NCBI GenBank assembly: GCA_964567435.1 | Contig: CAZMMQ010000004.1 | Coordinates: 1 to 64,000 of the forward strand | Reading direction: 5' to 3' | Length of the DNA: 64,000 nucleotides | From: RFSX01 sp964567435 | GTDB taxonomy: Bacteria > Bacteroidota > Bacteroidia > Chitinophagales > Saprospiraceae | Shown: positions 44,557 to 52,698 of the stretch, in pieces | How the letters are laid out: each line of letters begins with the position of its first letter | How positions within the stretch are numbered: position 1 is the first letter of the stretch | The notes under the pieces: model-generated | Told to the model about the DNA's origin: nothing | Database searches by the model: none | Seen by the model: only the letters and a program-made list of their open reading frames with translations | Program-made: the position numbers and the translations under genes

Positions 44557-46047
44557 CTATATCAAATTTAGTTTTTCGACTAAGGTGCGATCATTTTTGA
44601 GTCTTGGTACTTTATTTTGTCCACCAAGCTTGCCTATAGATTCCATATATGCTCTAAAAGCGCCTGAAGCGACTCGCCTTAGTCTTAGAGGTCGCAAAAT
44701 TTGCCCTTCTATAAGATCTTTGTAGTATATGTTTTGTTTGGTTAGGGCACGATCGATAGTCGCTTCAATATCTGAAATCGGAATTTCTGTGTCCTCCATG
44801 TCAATAAACCACTCATGATAAGGCAAGCTATTGTCAGGCGGATTGACCTGTGGCGCAACTGAAAATTCATGAATAATCAGACCATGTTTTGATGCCGCTT
44901 CACTCATGGCTACTTCAACTTCTTTTCCTATAACATGTTCTCCAAAGGCAGAAATAAAGTGTTTGACTCTACCACTCACAACAATACGATAGGGATTTAA
45001 GCTGACGAACCTTATAGTATCTCCAATATTGTAACCCCACAGGCCGGCATTGGTAGAGAGGATAATTGCATAATCGATATTCAATTCCACATCCTCAAGC
45101 GATAGCCTGTAAGGTTCTTTTTGGTGGAGCTCTTTGATCGGCACAAACTCAAAGAACATTCCAGCATTGGTATTGAGTAGCAGACTTTCTTCTTTGTAAT
45201 CATCTTGATAGGCAATAAATCCTTCTGAGGCTGGATAAGTTTCTAGAGTAGTGACTGCTTTGCCATGTAGCTTATCTATGCTTGATTTGTAGGGTGCATA
45301 ATTCACCCCACCATATATAAACAGCTCAAGGTTTGGGAAAACCTCTTTGATGGTTGATTTGCCAGTTTTGGAGAGTAGACGTTCGTAGTACATCTGTACC
45401 CAAGGAGGTATACCACTAATAAGTCTTAGGTCTTTATTGTAGGTCTCTTCAACTATGCTATCCAATTTAGCTTCCCAGCTGTCTATGCAGTTGGTTTGCC
45501 AGGAGGGTAGTTGGTTGCCCTTGGCCCAAGAAGGGATTTCGTGATTGACAATACCTGATAGTCTACCTGTTGGTATACCTGATTTTTTTGTCAAAGTGGG
45601 TGAACCAGAAATAAATATCATTCTGCCATCGAATAGATTTGATTTGGTGTCTGCTACATAATGAAGAATGGCATTTCGAGCAGAGTTGATATGATGTCCT
45701 ATTGAATCCTTGGATATTGGAATATATTTTACGCCACTTGTGGTACCTGAAGTCTTGCCAAAATATCTAGGGCGCCCTGGCCAAAGAATATCTGCATCTC
45801 CTTGTACTACTTGGTCTATATATTCTCTTAAGTCTTCGTATTCTCTAATTGGAATGAGTTGCTTAAAATCAGAATATGCTTTAATCTGGTCAAAGTGATG
45901 GTCCTTTCCAAATTGAGTTTTTTCAGCTTTTTGTAAAAGTGAAGTCATCCATTTTTTTTGGTCCCTTACTCCATTTTGAGATTGGCGCTGAGTACTTGCC
46001 TTAATAAGAGGAGCAATACTTTTAATGACGACCGATTTTAATGACAT
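44557..46047 (-). CDS. GH3 auxin-responsive promoter family protein
   Basis: Member of the adenylate-forming (ANL) superfamily; 496 residues from the start at 46047 (MSLKSVVIK); the longer frame to 46074 is unlikely. Motifs include the P-loop FGKTSGTTSGVKYIP (about 105), YPASEGFIAYQD, and GLWGYNIGDTIRFV. Bacterial GH3 proteins are common in Bacteroidota and their substrates are unknown; they may conjugate a carboxylic acid to an amino acid. Monocistronic. Confidence 0.9.
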   Translation of the reverse strand: MSLKSVVIKSIAPLIKASTQRQSQNGVRDQKKWMTSLLQKAEKTQFGKDHHFDQIKAYSDFKQLIPIREYEDLREYIDQVVQGDADILWPGRPRYFGKTSGTTSGVKYIPISKDSIGHHINSARNAILHYVADTKSNLFDGRMIFISGSPTLTKKSGIPTGRLSGIVNHEIPSWAKGNQLPSWQTNCIDSWEAKLDSIVEETYNKDLRLISGIPPWVQMYYERLLSKTGKSTIKEVFPNLELFIYGGVNYAPYKSSIDKLHGKAVTTLETYPASEGFIAYQDDYKEESLLLNTNAGMFFEFVPIKELHQKEPYRLSLEDVELNIDYAIILSTNAGLWGYNIGDTIRFVSLNPYRIVVSGRVKHFISAFGEHVIGKEVEVAMSEAASKHGLIIHEFSVAPQVNPPDNSLPYHEWFIDMEDTEIPISDIEATIDRALTKQNIYYKDLIEGQILRPLRLRRVASGAFRAYMESIGKLGGQNKVPRLKNDRTLVEKLNLI

Positions 46048-46368
46048 AACTGCTAAGATATATTCGAGTTTCAAAATTTAGAAGTAATTGAATTATATTT
46101 TCAAGGAGGAGAGTAACTTCCATAGTATGGTGATTCGAATAAAAAGAGATGGACTCCGATAAGATAGTATCGAAGTCCACCATGCACCTATTCTAAATGT
46201 GTCTATTCATTAGAATAGGATAGAAACCAATAATATGTGAGTAATATTTACAAATTGCTTCAGCTAATTCAGTTATAGTCAATTGTGATTTATGCTTAGA
46301 ATTTCATTCAGATAAACTCTTTAGAACTCTCACTTTTCACTTTATGTTACACATTCTATTACTAGCCA
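46048..46368. other. Interval between the receiver gene and the GH3 gene
   Basis: It holds the minus-strand terminator at 46141-46178, which serves the receiver protein gene on the right. Otherwise AT-rich with no ORF; the GH3 promoter should be between 46048 and 46140 but no good consensus is seen. Confidence 0.5.
46141..46178 (-). terminator. Intrinsic terminator downstream of the receiver protein gene
   Basis: On the minus strand GGACT-T-CGAT / ATCG-G-AGTCC (nine pairs, one mismatch) is followed by ATCTCTTTTTATT. It lies about 190 bases after the receiver stop codon. Confidence 0.65.
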
Positions 46369-46740
46369 TTATTTATGCACAGCCAATTCTGTAGCAGACC
46401 ATAAATTCTCTTTATTTATAGGTTTGGTCAGATACCCTGCAGCGCCAGCACTAAAAGTTTGTTCGACATTCTTGGAACCAAATTGTGCAGCTACTATAAT
46501 GTAAGGAATGTTTTTGTCGGATTCTTGAAGATATTTTGCTACGTGTACACCCGATTTATCTCCGTAGAGTCTGATATCTAATATCACAACATCAGGTTTG
46601 TATTTGTCAATATTTTGAACTGCTTCGTCATAGGAAATGGCCATACCTATGACATGATGACCTCTTTCCGTAAGGTAGTATCTAATAGTTTCTGCTATGA
46701 GTACTTCATCTTCAACTATAAGTGCATTAATCGCATTCAT
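46369..46740 (-). CDS. Stand-alone response regulator receiver protein
   Basis: 123 residues, one CheY-like domain with no output domain. Acidic pair Glu10/Asp11, phosphoacceptor Asp55 (VVILDIRLYGDKSG) and Lys106 (GYLTKPINK) are present. The Ser/Thr normally found at the end of beta-4 is Ala84 in IIVAAQFG, unusual because that residue helps couple phosphorylation to conformation. No histidine kinase nearby. May act as a phosphate shuttle or sink. Confidence 0.88.
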   Translation of the reverse strand: MNAINALIVEDEVLIAETIRYYLTERGHHVIGMAISYDEAVQNIDKYKPDVVILDIRLYGDKSGVHVAKYLQESDKNIPYIIVAAQFGSKNVEQTFSAGAAGYLTKPINKENLWSATELAVHK

Positions 46741-47139
46741 TTTTTTGGGGTTAATAGTTTTTTTATTTCCAAGCCTTTTTCATTTACTACAGGTGTCATG
46801 CTATAACAGACGTAGTATGACAGAATCATCCAAGCCAGTTGCACGTATAGACTAATTATAATGGAGATATTTAATTCTCCAATTATCCTCTATGACTAAT
46901 AATATTTCGGAAATAAACTTAAGTAAAGACCCAAGCCAATGGATAAGGAATTTTCATTGTTTTCAATTTTTTGGTTTTTTGAATGTAAAGACGTTTGGGG
47001 TAACATCTTTATCTACTTAAATTTAAGTTACTTTCTGATGTTTTGCTCAATTACTGCAAAATTATTTCCAATTAATTCGATTAATGTAGTTATGGGTTTT
47101 TAAATCCATAATTTTTGGTGTTGAATACATGACAAATAG

Positions 47140-47170
47140 AAAAAACCCAATCAACTATATGTCGATTGGG
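47140..47170 (-). terminator. Second minus-strand terminator downstream of the large T9SS gene
   Basis: On the minus strand CCCAATC (extended by G-U and A-T pairs) / GATTGGG around a short loop, followed by TTTTTT. It is 75 bases beyond another terminator. Confidence 0.7.
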
Positions 47171-47250
47171 CCCTTTCATACTAATAAAAAGGTACAAAAA
47201 CAGAGAAGGTCATATCACTTCATCTGTCTTATTTGATAAGGTTCTTTTTT

Positions 47251-47285
47251 AAAAACAAGGAGAGAGGCGAGAAGCCTCTCTCCTT
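47251..47285 (-). terminator. Terminator of the large T9SS gene
   Basis: A perfect 12-bp stem AAGGAGAGAGGC / GCCTCTCTCCTT with a 5-base loop, followed on the minus strand by GTTTTT. It is 53 bases past the stop codon. Confidence 0.85.
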
Positions 47286-47337
47286 CGTAATTTGAGGTTA
47301 TTAGGGGTTATAATCTGCAGCGAAGAGTCGGTGCAGT

Positions 47338-50300
47338 TTACCTTATTAGTGATAGCGTAATCACTTCAACTTTATCTAAAGTTCTTATTTGTAGAAAGTA
47401 TAATCCATTTGAATAATCGGATAAGTCCAAACTCTTTGTCCCACTATAATTTGTCGTCAATTGCACTGTTCTGCTATAACCATTGACATCAATTAATCTT
47501 AGTTCTGAGTTTTCAAAATTACCAGTTAGATTAAACATTCCAGTAGATGGATTAGGATAAGCATTAAAACTTAAATCTTCATCATTTACTGCATTAGGTA
47601 GTTCGATTAATTCTATAGAATTGCTATAGCCATCTTCTTTTGATTCATCCTGTCCTAAAGCCAAATCATTCTGAGTTGTTGTATTTGATATATTAAATAC
47701 ATCTGGAGTACCTGTACTTGTGCCTGCAAAGCTGACGACAGGTGCTGATGGTTCGGTAAGTCTCATGCCACAAACCCAACTTGCAATGATTTGGTCAGAT
47801 GTAGCTCCAAAGTGGTCTAAGCAATTAACATTAGCATTATCTGCACAAAGAAGATCTCCATTTGGTCTAAATAATAAAGTCCCATCTCCTGTCGTCAAGG
47901 CAATCATCATACCTCCATAAGAATCATCAGAATAGACATCTATTCTATCACCATCTTCACAGGTAGAATTATCTATCAAAGCACCCAAGAAAGGAAACTC
48001 TTCAAATACATCAGGATCCAAGAAAGAGTTGCAACCCACAGTTTGTAGTACAGCAAATGGAAGGCCTGGATTATTAGCCATGTAAGTATCAAAACAACTA
48101 AACGAAGAAGAGAATGTGTCGTCGCAATACAGAGAACAATCCTCAGTATCATACATTCTTCCTCCTAGTGCAGTTTCTACATAGACGTAGGTATGGTTGC
48201 AGATGGAGAATAGGGTAACATTAAGAATTCCGCCACAATTTTCTGGATCAAACTCACCTATACATGGGAATTCCGTTGTACCGCTAGAGCATGGATTTCC
48301 ATTGGCATCTACTGGTGCAGCTATATCAACAGAGAATTCTAGTGTACAACCTGTATCGGGTTCTAGCACAGAGATAGTATTGATACCTGCTGGCATTGGA
48401 CCAGTAATAACTGGCGCAAATCCTTCACCATTATCAAGAATATCAAATGGGATTGAGTTTCCATTAGGACCAATTATTTCATAGATAGCATTTTCATCTG
48501 GATCATCTGGATCCGTAAATATTATAACATTGCTATTTGGATTAGAACATGTCGCAACTTCAAGTACTTGTGTGGATAATAAAACTGGACAATCCATAGA
48601 GCCACATACCATATCTGGGTCAGTAACAGTAATATTAGACATACAAGTTGCTTGATTTCCTATGCTATCAGTTACAGTAAGCATTACTGGTATAACACCT
48701 AAGTCGTCACAAGTTACTTCTGGAGGACTTATTAGGAAAGTCAATTGATTAGTACAATCATCAAAAGAGCCATCATCTACATCTCTTATACGTAATCTTG
48801 TGGTCCCGTTTCCTTCTAGTGATACTGTAGAATCAAAGCACAATGCTACAGGAGGTACTTGATCATCTTCACAATTATTGCTTGTGATTAACATCATTTC
48901 GTATACGCATGCTATGCCTTGTTCTCCTTCAGGAAATTCTGTTCCTACAGTAAACCTCTCACCAGAATTGGAGATGGATACATTGTTGGAAAAAGAATTT
49001 AGACCTATTGTAAAAGATTCAGTGGAGAAGGAGAATCCACTACCTTGTGTAAATTCTACTTCACTATAATCTACTAATCCACTCTCTGCGATTCCTACAC
49101 ATATACTACCGTCACCATTAAATGCATAATCACTGTATGGACCATTTTCAAATGGCTCAGTGAAGAATTCAATACCACCATCCCATCTTGAGATTTCAGT
49201 TATGAGTTCATTATTTCCATCAAAATTTTGTAGTAAGCAAGTCCTTAAGTCACCTGATGCAGATATTATTCTACCTCCTACATCTATCGTTTCTTGAGAA
49301 TTAATCTCTACTAATTCAGATTTAAAACCAGCCCCATTAAGGTTTCGAATAGTGTAGCAATAAAAATTCTCATCCAATGAAATCTGACCAAACGATAATG
49401 CTTCTTCATCAGATCCAAGAGAGAGTACATTTAATTCTTCTACTTCACCTTGCCCTACAAGCCTACCGAAGCCCCCAAGACCACCTCTCATAGAATAAAT
49501 GACATATTCTCCACTAGAGGACACATCTTCAATATTACTTATATTGTCTCCATCTGTTGTGACAACATCCGTAATAATATCATACGTACCTGTCGCATCA
49601 TTTAGGTATGCACAATTGCCACCTAAAACAAATACAGAGCCGTCTTCATTAAAGCTTCCACTGCCAAACCCATCTATAGCCTCACTTACTATCTCCCATC
49701 TATTATTCTGAAGCGTGCATATAAAAGTGCCATCTACACTTTCTACGGAAATTACTTCTCCATTACCAGATATCGCTGTAAATGTGCCAGAGTTGTCAGT
49801 GTCTACTTCTATGATTTGTCCCACCTGAGTTTCAGGAAAATTAAGTTCTAATTCTGCAGTAACTTCACATCCAAGTGAATCCTCAAGACTTACTGATACG
49901 ACTTGACCATCTAAGGAATGTGGCTCGTCCACCATGTAGGAGTAGAAAATAGTTCTGGTATCAAGAGTACTACCATCGTCCCAAGTGTATTGTGTGATAG
50001 GGTCATTAAAACCTTCTGCAAGTACGCTATATGTTATTGTCCCTTCATTAAAATCTGGACCACTATTACCAGATGCTTGTATCGGTACGATCTCAGCAGT
50101 AAAGTCATCACAGTTGGAGCCAGAATTGTCTACTTCTAACTCATACACACATACGACAGGAGATGTTTCGCCATTAGATATTGTAATATTTTGTCCATCT
50201 ACAGAAATACCAATAGATGTAACTTCTGTTAGTCCTTCCACCTCAAATGTGTTAGAATTTAATTCTAGAGAAGAACCAGATTCCGAGATAGTTGTGACAT

Positions 50301-51468
50301 CTATTTGTCCATTATCAAAAAGACCAACACATAGGTTCCCATCTATATTGAATCCATATGTATCTAAGTTGCTAGATAAAGGCGGTGATTGTGAAATGTT
50401 GCCAGAGAAATCTGTTCTAGTTATTGTATACTCACCGGTAGTTAGATCAAAAATTAGGCATGTCGTTAAGTCTTCAGATGCAGTTAATGCTACACCAGAA
50501 TATTCTTCTATTAATGTACCTTCTCCTGTAAAGAGACTAGTGGTATTTGTCTCAAATGAACCAATACAAAATAATTCTCCACCCGATGATATGGCTCCAA
50601 ACTCGAATTCTGGTAGAGGCACCACTCTTTCAAAGAGACCTAGATCTGTAAATGAAATACAGTTATACTCAGGCTCAAAATTGTCATCAAGATTTTCTAC
50701 CAGCGCATAATTGCCATCAAAAGAGACATCAATAATTCCGGTTATTAAATTGTCTTGAAATCCTCCAGTAATCAGGGATTGGTCAGCTATAAACTCATTA
50801 CCATTACGATATATACAAGCTGCTGATAAGCCAAATTCTGTATTTGGGTTTGCAAAAATATTACCATTAGCTGCAAAAGCAATTGAAGATATACTTCCAT
50901 TTCCAAATCCAGTCAGAGAATCTAACGTCACTTCCCCACCAATAGGGACCCACATGTCATTAATGAGTTCACAGACATATAAGCCATTTGCAGAACTAAA
51001 TGCTAGTAAGTCTCCCTCTGGGCTAAGTGTGACTAATTCGCCATTGCCTAAGTTTTCGATAAGCTGACCTATCTGGCGTGGATCTGTGCTAGGTGGTGGG
51101 CCACCGACATTATTTCCAAGAAGAAAGATTTCTTCCACAGAACAACTATCATTATTTACATGGAGAAATAAAGTATCGCCTTCTGCAGGGTGTGGCTCAC
51201 CCTCAAGATATTCTATAGTAAAAGACAAGGTGTCCTCACAACAAGCAGGGCTAGTAGCAGTGACAGGAATAATCTGGGCACTAGATGAATTATATCCATA
51301 GTCAGTAAAATTAAAATTGACATCTTGCCATGTAAAGATCATCTCGTATGTTTCGGTGACAGTCCCATTATTTGTGTCAGAGGTGAGATTGACCTCGGCA
51401 CCACATTGGGACCATGAAAATTGACTCAATAGCATGAGTAGAGCTAAGAATGAAAATTTTGTTTTCAT
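47338..51468 (-). CDS. Giant secreted T9SS protein with duplicated Ig-like plus propeller-like unit
   Basis: 1376 residues from the ATG at 51468 (MKTKFSFLALLMLLSQFSWSQ, signal peptide); the frame to 51516 is longer but less likely. An Ig/PKD-like domain plus a propeller-like region (about 18-450, containing GQLIENLGNGELVTLSPEGD) is repeated at about 455-880 (GQIIEVDTDNSGTFTAISGNG). Both copies share QxGQxIE, FVLGGN-type and LRTCL/LTTCL motifs. HYR-like and other beta domains (about 890-1180, DDQVPPVALCFDSTVSL) and a Cys-rich region follow. The T9SS tail is SFNAYPNPSTGMFNLTG. Likely an adhesin or surface-binding protein; no enzyme motif seen. Confidence 0.88.
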   Translation of the reverse strand: MKTKFSFLALLMLLSQFSWSQCGAEVNLTSDTNNGTVTETYEMIFTWQDVNFNFTDYGYNSSSAQIIPVTATSPACCEDTLSFTIEYLEGEPHPAEGDTLFLHVNNDSCSVEEIFLLGNNVGGPPPSTDPRQIGQLIENLGNGELVTLSPEGDLLAFSSANGLYVCELINDMWVPIGGEVTLDSLTGFGNGSISSIAFAANGNIFANPNTEFGLSAACIYRNGNEFIADQSLITGGFQDNLITGIIDVSFDGNYALVENLDDNFEPEYNCISFTDLGLFERVVPLPEFEFGAISSGGELFCIGSFETNTTSLFTGEGTLIEEYSGVALTASEDLTTCLIFDLTTGEYTITRTDFSGNISQSPPLSSNLDTYGFNIDGNLCVGLFDNGQIDVTTISESGSSLELNSNTFEVEGLTEVTSIGISVDGQNITISNGETSPVVCVYELEVDNSGSNCDDFTAEIVPIQASGNSGPDFNEGTITYSVLAEGFNDPITQYTWDDGSTLDTRTIFYSYMVDEPHSLDGQVVSVSLEDSLGCEVTAELELNFPETQVGQIIEVDTDNSGTFTAISGNGEVISVESVDGTFICTLQNNRWEIVSEAIDGFGSGSFNEDGSVFVLGGNCAYLNDATGTYDIITDVVTTDGDNISNIEDVSSSGEYVIYSMRGGLGGFGRLVGQGEVEELNVLSLGSDEEALSFGQISLDENFYCYTIRNLNGAGFKSELVEINSQETIDVGGRIISASGDLRTCLLQNFDGNNELITEISRWDGGIEFFTEPFENGPYSDYAFNGDGSICVGIAESGLVDYSEVEFTQGSGFSFSTESFTIGLNSFSNNVSISNSGERFTVGTEFPEGEQGIACVYEMMLITSNNCEDDQVPPVALCFDSTVSLEGNGTTRLRIRDVDDGSFDDCTNQLTFLISPPEVTCDDLGVIPVMLTVTDSIGNQATCMSNITVTDPDMVCGSMDCPVLLSTQVLEVATCSNPNSNVIIFTDPDDPDENAIYEIIGPNGNSIPFDILDNGEGFAPVITGPMPAGINTISVLEPDTGCTLEFSVDIAAPVDANGNPCSSGTTEFPCIGEFDPENCGGILNVTLFSICNHTYVYVETALGGRMYDTEDCSLYCDDTFSSSFSCFDTYMANNPGLPFAVLQTVGCNSFLDPDVFEEFPFLGALIDNSTCEDGDRIDVYSDDSYGGMMIALTTGDGTLLFRPNGDLLCADNANVNCLDHFGATSDQIIASWVCGMRLTEPSAPVVSFAGTSTGTPDVFNISNTTTQNDLALGQDESKEDGYSNSIELIELPNAVNDEDLSFNAYPNPSTGMFNLTGNFENSELRLIDVNGYSRTVQLTTNYSGTKSLDLSDYSNGLYFLQIRTLDKVEVITLSLIR

Positions 51469-51836
51469 AAGTTTTTTGTTTAGGGGGGGGTTATTAATAT
51501 GAAATAATGAACGCAAATGCGTCTGCGATCTAAACTTATAAACTGAAATGAAAACTGTAATCGTAATTATTGATGAATGTTACGAATGAGATTATAAATG
51601 TTCTGAATGACAGCTTACTATCTCATATAATTGCTTTATAACCCTTGAGGACTCCATTTGGGATTTTAAATCTACTGAGTTGTATATCTACTTTATTCTG
51701 CTTATAAGTACGATGAAAGTGATTAACAAAAGAGAAGGAAGGCTTTAATACAGTATGACTTCATTTTATCAATCAGTCAACGGATCTATTTTTTTATTTC
51801 TATATATTTTAGTAGTTTTCTTAAAAATCAAATTAT
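51469..51836. other. Divergent intergenic region with a C8 tract
   Basis: Holds the upstream regions of the giant T9SS gene (minus) and a membrane protein gene (plus). A run of eight G (51483-51490; C on the coding strand of the T9SS gene) sits 14 bases before that gene's ATG. No consensus promoter or ORF seen. Confidence 0.6.
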
Positions 51837-52619
51837 ATGGAATCAAATGCAACTAATCATTTGGATGAGGCTCTGGATAGAGTCAGTCTTAGTTTTGGTA
51901 GTGTATTTTCGGAAGGTTTTAATTTATGGAAGAAAGGCCTAGGTCCATTGCTAGGCTTTATTATTATCTCTTCAGTAATCAGTTTTGTTGTTGGGTTGAT
52001 TCCCATAGCTGGGTCTATAGTTGGAAATCTGGTATTGACACCTGCGCTGACTTTAGGTGCTTTCATTTTTTGTCATAATACTTTGAAAGGGAGAGATGAT
52101 TTTGGTGATTTTTTCAAAGGCTTCCAGATTGTTCCCAGTATAATAATTTTATCGCTAATTACTTCTCTTGTATATCTTCTATTGTCAGTACCTATGATTT
52201 TGGCTATTGGTGTAGATGAAATTATGGGACTTGTAACAGGAGATTTAGATCCTACAACTTTCATGTTGGAGGATTTTGATTGGACAATACTTTTAATGGC
52301 ATTGCCTATCGTCTTAACTGGATTTTTATTTAGCTTTTCTTTACCGATGATGTGGTTTTACAAGCTGTCGCCACTAGTGGCTATCAAATATAGTTGCAAG
52401 TTTGTTTTCAATAACTTTCTTACAATAATTGCATTAATAATAGTGGCTATTCTATTCGCAATAAGCGGTATCATCGGATTGATAATTGGCATATTCGTAA
52501 CAATTCCTATAATCTACACAGTCTTATATTCTACTTTTTCTCAAGGGACTGATTTGCATGCATACCTAGATGATACAGTAGATTTAGAAATTTCTGATCA
52601 CTTAGTAGAAGAAGCATAA
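51837..52619 (+). CDS. Multi-span membrane protein, unknown function
   Basis: 260 residues with about six hydrophobic segments (roughly 30-60, 65-85, 100-125, 150-180, 195-225 and 225-245). N-terminal MESNATNHLDEALDRVSLSFGSVFSEGFNLWKK part is soluble and amphipathic, resembling proteins of the DUF975/glycerophosphodiester-phosphodiesterase membrane-domain type. I cannot name a family. Shares a bidirectional terminator with hppA. Confidence 0.6.
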   Translation: MESNATNHLDEALDRVSLSFGSVFSEGFNLWKKGLGPLLGFIIISSVISFVVGLIPIAGSIVGNLVLTPALTLGAFIFCHNTLKGRDDFGDFFKGFQIVPSIIILSLITSLVYLLLSVPMILAIGVDEIMGLVTGDLDPTTFMLEDFDWTILLMALPIVLTGFLFSFSLPMMWFYKLSPLVAIKYSCKFVFNNFLTIIALIIVAILFAISGIIGLIIGIFVTIPIIYTVLYSTFSQGTDLHAYLDDTVDLEISDHLVEEA

Positions 52620-52645
52620 TTTCATTCTGTTGATGCAGTAGATAT

Positions 52646-52681
52646 AAAAAAAGGGCTTAGTCATGTGACTAAGCCCTTTTT
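52646..52681. terminator. Bidirectional terminator between the membrane protein and hppA genes
   Basis: Perfect 11-bp palindrome GGGCTTAGTCA / TGACTAAGCCC with flanking A and T runs on both sides, so it works in both directions for the two convergent genes. Confidence 0.92.
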
Positions 52682-52698
52682 ATTGTCATTGTGTAGTT

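Larger units (their letters stand above)
46741..47337. other. Gene-free interval with two minus-strand terminators
   Basis: No ORF. It contains the terminators at 47140-47170 and 47251-47285 and, nearer 46741, the upstream region of the receiver gene. A small GGAGA / TCTCC hairpin lies near 46870. A CTGCA/TGCAG inverted repeat lies near 47318. Confidence 0.6.

Noticed and set aside
49985..50710. A 241-codon open frame antisense to the giant T9SS gene
   Set aside because: It overlaps a well-supported gene entirely, has no recognisable domain or start signal, and fits a shadow of a Ser/Thr/Asn-rich coding sequence.
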